A DNA stretch of 9,253 bases from Burkholderiales bacterium (GTDB lineage Bacteria; Pseudomonadota; Gammaproteobacteria; Burkholderiales; Burkholderiaceae_C): positions 1 to 9,253 of the forward strand of contig JAABPT010000016.1 of assembly GCA_011391855.1 (NCBI GenBank). The letters run 5' to 3'. Below, one piece after another: positions 7,840-9,253 of the stretch. The notes under the pieces are model-generated. The model did not search any database. It was not told the DNA's origin and was given only the letters and a program-made list of their open reading frames with translations. The position numbers and the translations under genes were made by a program. The stretch's first letter is position 1; every line of letters begins with the position of its first letter.

Positions 7840-9253
7840 TCCGCGGTGCCACCACGCACGGCCGTGAAGTGGTGGCGCTGGAGCACGGCCGGCCGTGGCC
7901 GATGGGGGCTTGCCACGACGGCAGCGGCGTCAATTTCGCTGCCTTCTCTGAACATGCAACGCAAGTCGAGCTGTGCCTGTTCGGGCCCGACGGCCACGCC
8001 GAGCTCGCGCGCGTGCCGCTGCCGGTGCGCAGCGGCGACGTCTGGCACGGCCGCCTGCCCGGCGCCAGGCCCGGCCTCGTGTATGGCTTCAGAGCCCACG
8101 GCCCCTGGCGGCCGGACCGCGGCCACCGCTTCAATCCGCACAAGCTGCTGCTCGACCCCTGGGCGCGCGAAATCGTCAGCCCGCCCGGCGGTTTCAACTG
8201 GGAGGGCGCGCACTTCGGCGCCGACCGCGACCACCCGCAGGACATGGACACGCGCGACAACGCCCGCGAGGCGCTGAAGGCGCGTGTCGTGCACGAGCGT
8301 TTCGACTGGCAGGGCGACCGCGCGCCTGGCACGCCGCTGGTCGACACCGTGATCTACGAAGTTCACGTGCGCGGATTCAGCAAGCGCCTGCCGGGCGTCC
8401 CCGAGGCGCTGCAGGGCACCTACGCCGGACTGGCCAGCGACGCGGCCATCGCCCACCTGAAGCGCATCGGCGTCACCGCGGTGAGCCTGTTGCCGGTACA
8501 GCAGATCCTGGACGAGGAGCGGCTGGTGGAAATGGGCCTGGTGAACTACTGGGGCTACAACACCATCGGCTATTTCTGCCCGGACCCGCGCTACGCCGCC
8601 AGTGCCCAGCCGCGCGACGAATTCCGCGCCATGGTGCGCCGGCTGCACGCCGCTGGGCTGGAGGTGCTGCTGGACGTGGTCTACAACCACACGCCAGAGG
8701 GTGACGAACGCGGCCCCACGCTGAGCTGGCGCGGCTTCGACAACGCCTGCTGGTACCGCCTGCAGCATGGCCAGCGCGACCGCTACGAGAACTGGAGCGG
8801 TTGCGGCAACACGGTCGACATCCGCCACCCGCGCGTGCTGCAGATGGTGCTGGACAGCCTGCGCTACTGGGTGCAGGAAATGCACGTCGACGGTTTCCGC
8901 TTCGACCTGGCCCCCGTGCTCGGGCGCGGCGACGGCGGCTTCGAGTGCGACGGCCCCTTCTTCAAGGCCGTGCAGCAGGACCCGGTGCTGCAGCGTGTGA
9001 AGCTCATTGCCGAGCCCTGGGACATCGGTCCCGGCGGCTGGCAGGTGGGGCAGTTCCCGCGCGGCTGGCAGGAGTGGAACGACCGCTTCCGCGACACCGC
9101 GCGCGCCTTCTGGCTGGGCGGCGACTGCACACGCGGCGAACTGGCGCTGCGGCTGGCGGGTTCTTCGGACCTGTTCCAGGCGCGCCGCCGATCGCCGGCG
9201 GAGTCGGTCAACTACGTCGTTTCGCACGACGGCTTCACGCTCACCGACCTGGT
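7827..9253 (+). CDS. glgX: Glycogen debranching enzyme (GH13 isoamylase type), 3' end beyond the window
   Basis: Hydrolyses the alpha-1,6 bonds of the short stubs left by GlgP, releasing maltodextrins. The frame is open for 475 codons to the window edge; E. coli GlgX has 657, so roughly the last 180-240 residues are outside. Visible: an N-terminal CBM48 module (about 26-115, with GVNFAAFSEHA and FRAHGPW), the barrel from VIYEVHVRGF, NYWGYN, region I DVVYNH (283-288), nucleophile D360 (GFRFDLA), acid/base E396 (LIAEPWD) and D468 (SHDGFT). Spacing of 36 and 72 between these matches E. coli D336, E371 and D443 closely. ATG 7827 overlaps the glgB stop by 13 bases, suggesting translational coupling, but has no clear Shine-Dalgarno. 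GTG at 7869 or 7872 would give an N-terminus closer in length to E. coli's and cannot be excluded. Confidence 0.96.
   Translation, partial: MDQLIRGATTHGREVVALEHGRPWPMGACHDGSGVNFAAFSEHATQVELCLFGPDGHAELARVPLPVRSGDVWHGRLPGARPGLVYGFRAHGPWRPDRGHRFNPHKLLLDPWAREIVSPPGGFNWEGAHFGADRDHPQDMDTRDNAREALKARVVHERFDWQGDRAPGTPLVDTVIYEVHVRGFSKRLPGVPEALQGTYAGLASDAAIAHLKRIGVTAVSLLPVQQILDEERLVEMGLVNYWGYNTIGYFCPDPRYAASAQPRDEFRAMVRRLHAAGLEVLLDVVYNHTPEGDERGPTLSWRGFDNACWYRLQHGQRDRYENWSGCGNTVDIRHPRVLQMVLDSLRYWVQEMHVDGFRFDLAPVLGRGDGGFECDGPFFKAVQQDPVLQRVKLIAEPWDIGPGGWQVGQFPRGWQEWNDRFRDTARAFWLGGDCTRGELALRLAGSSDLFQARRRSPAESVNYVVSHDGFTLTDL

Noticed and set aside
7767..9227. 486-codon minus-strand open frame opposite glgX
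   Set aside because: Same antisense register. The plus-strand frame from 7827 reads through to the window edge as GlgX with all three catalytic residues.

Overview
The window holds an almost complete glycogen metabolism locus from a GC-rich proteobacterium. The protein families (GlgA, GlgC, GlgP, GlgB, GlgX) are clear from their motifs. The strong G/C bias at third codon positions and proteobacterial-type proteins that read through close to full length against their E. coli counterparts suggest a betaproteobacterium of the Burkholderiales (Comamonadaceae-like). This placement is an inference from overall resemblance, not a database result.

Layout: positions 1-64 are the 3' part of a tRNA-Ser(GGA), cut by the window edge. 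On the minus strand follow glgA (96-1559) and, upstream of it, glgC (1575-2837), 15 bases apart and so transcribed as glgC-glgA. A 345-base divergent intergenic region (2838-3182) separates them from a plus-strand run of glgP (3183-5642), glgB (5674-7839) and glgX (from 7827, running off the right edge). glgB and glgX overlap by 13 bases.

How it works together: GlgC makes ADP-glucose from glucose-1-phosphate and ATP, GlgA polymerises it into alpha-1,4-glucan, and GlgB adds alpha-1,6 branches. GlgP shortens outer chains to glucose-1-phosphate and GlgX removes the short branch stubs GlgP leaves. The arrangement puts ADP-glucose synthesis and elongation on one arm and phosphorolysis, branching and debranching on the other, with a shared regulatory region between.

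The protein-coding content is orthodox and I see no novel enzyme system. The most interesting material is non-coding and in front of glgP. A sigma-70-like promoter is overlaid by four TCAAA/TTTGA-type half-sites spaced 10, 11 and 10 bases apart, one of whose pairs is one base short of an FNR/CRP-family box. Downstream lies a perfect 10-bp GC-rich inverted repeat in the presumed glgP leader. GlgC also lacks the basic residue that in E. coli is the activator lysine K39. Five very long antisense reading frames are explained by codon bias and were rejected.
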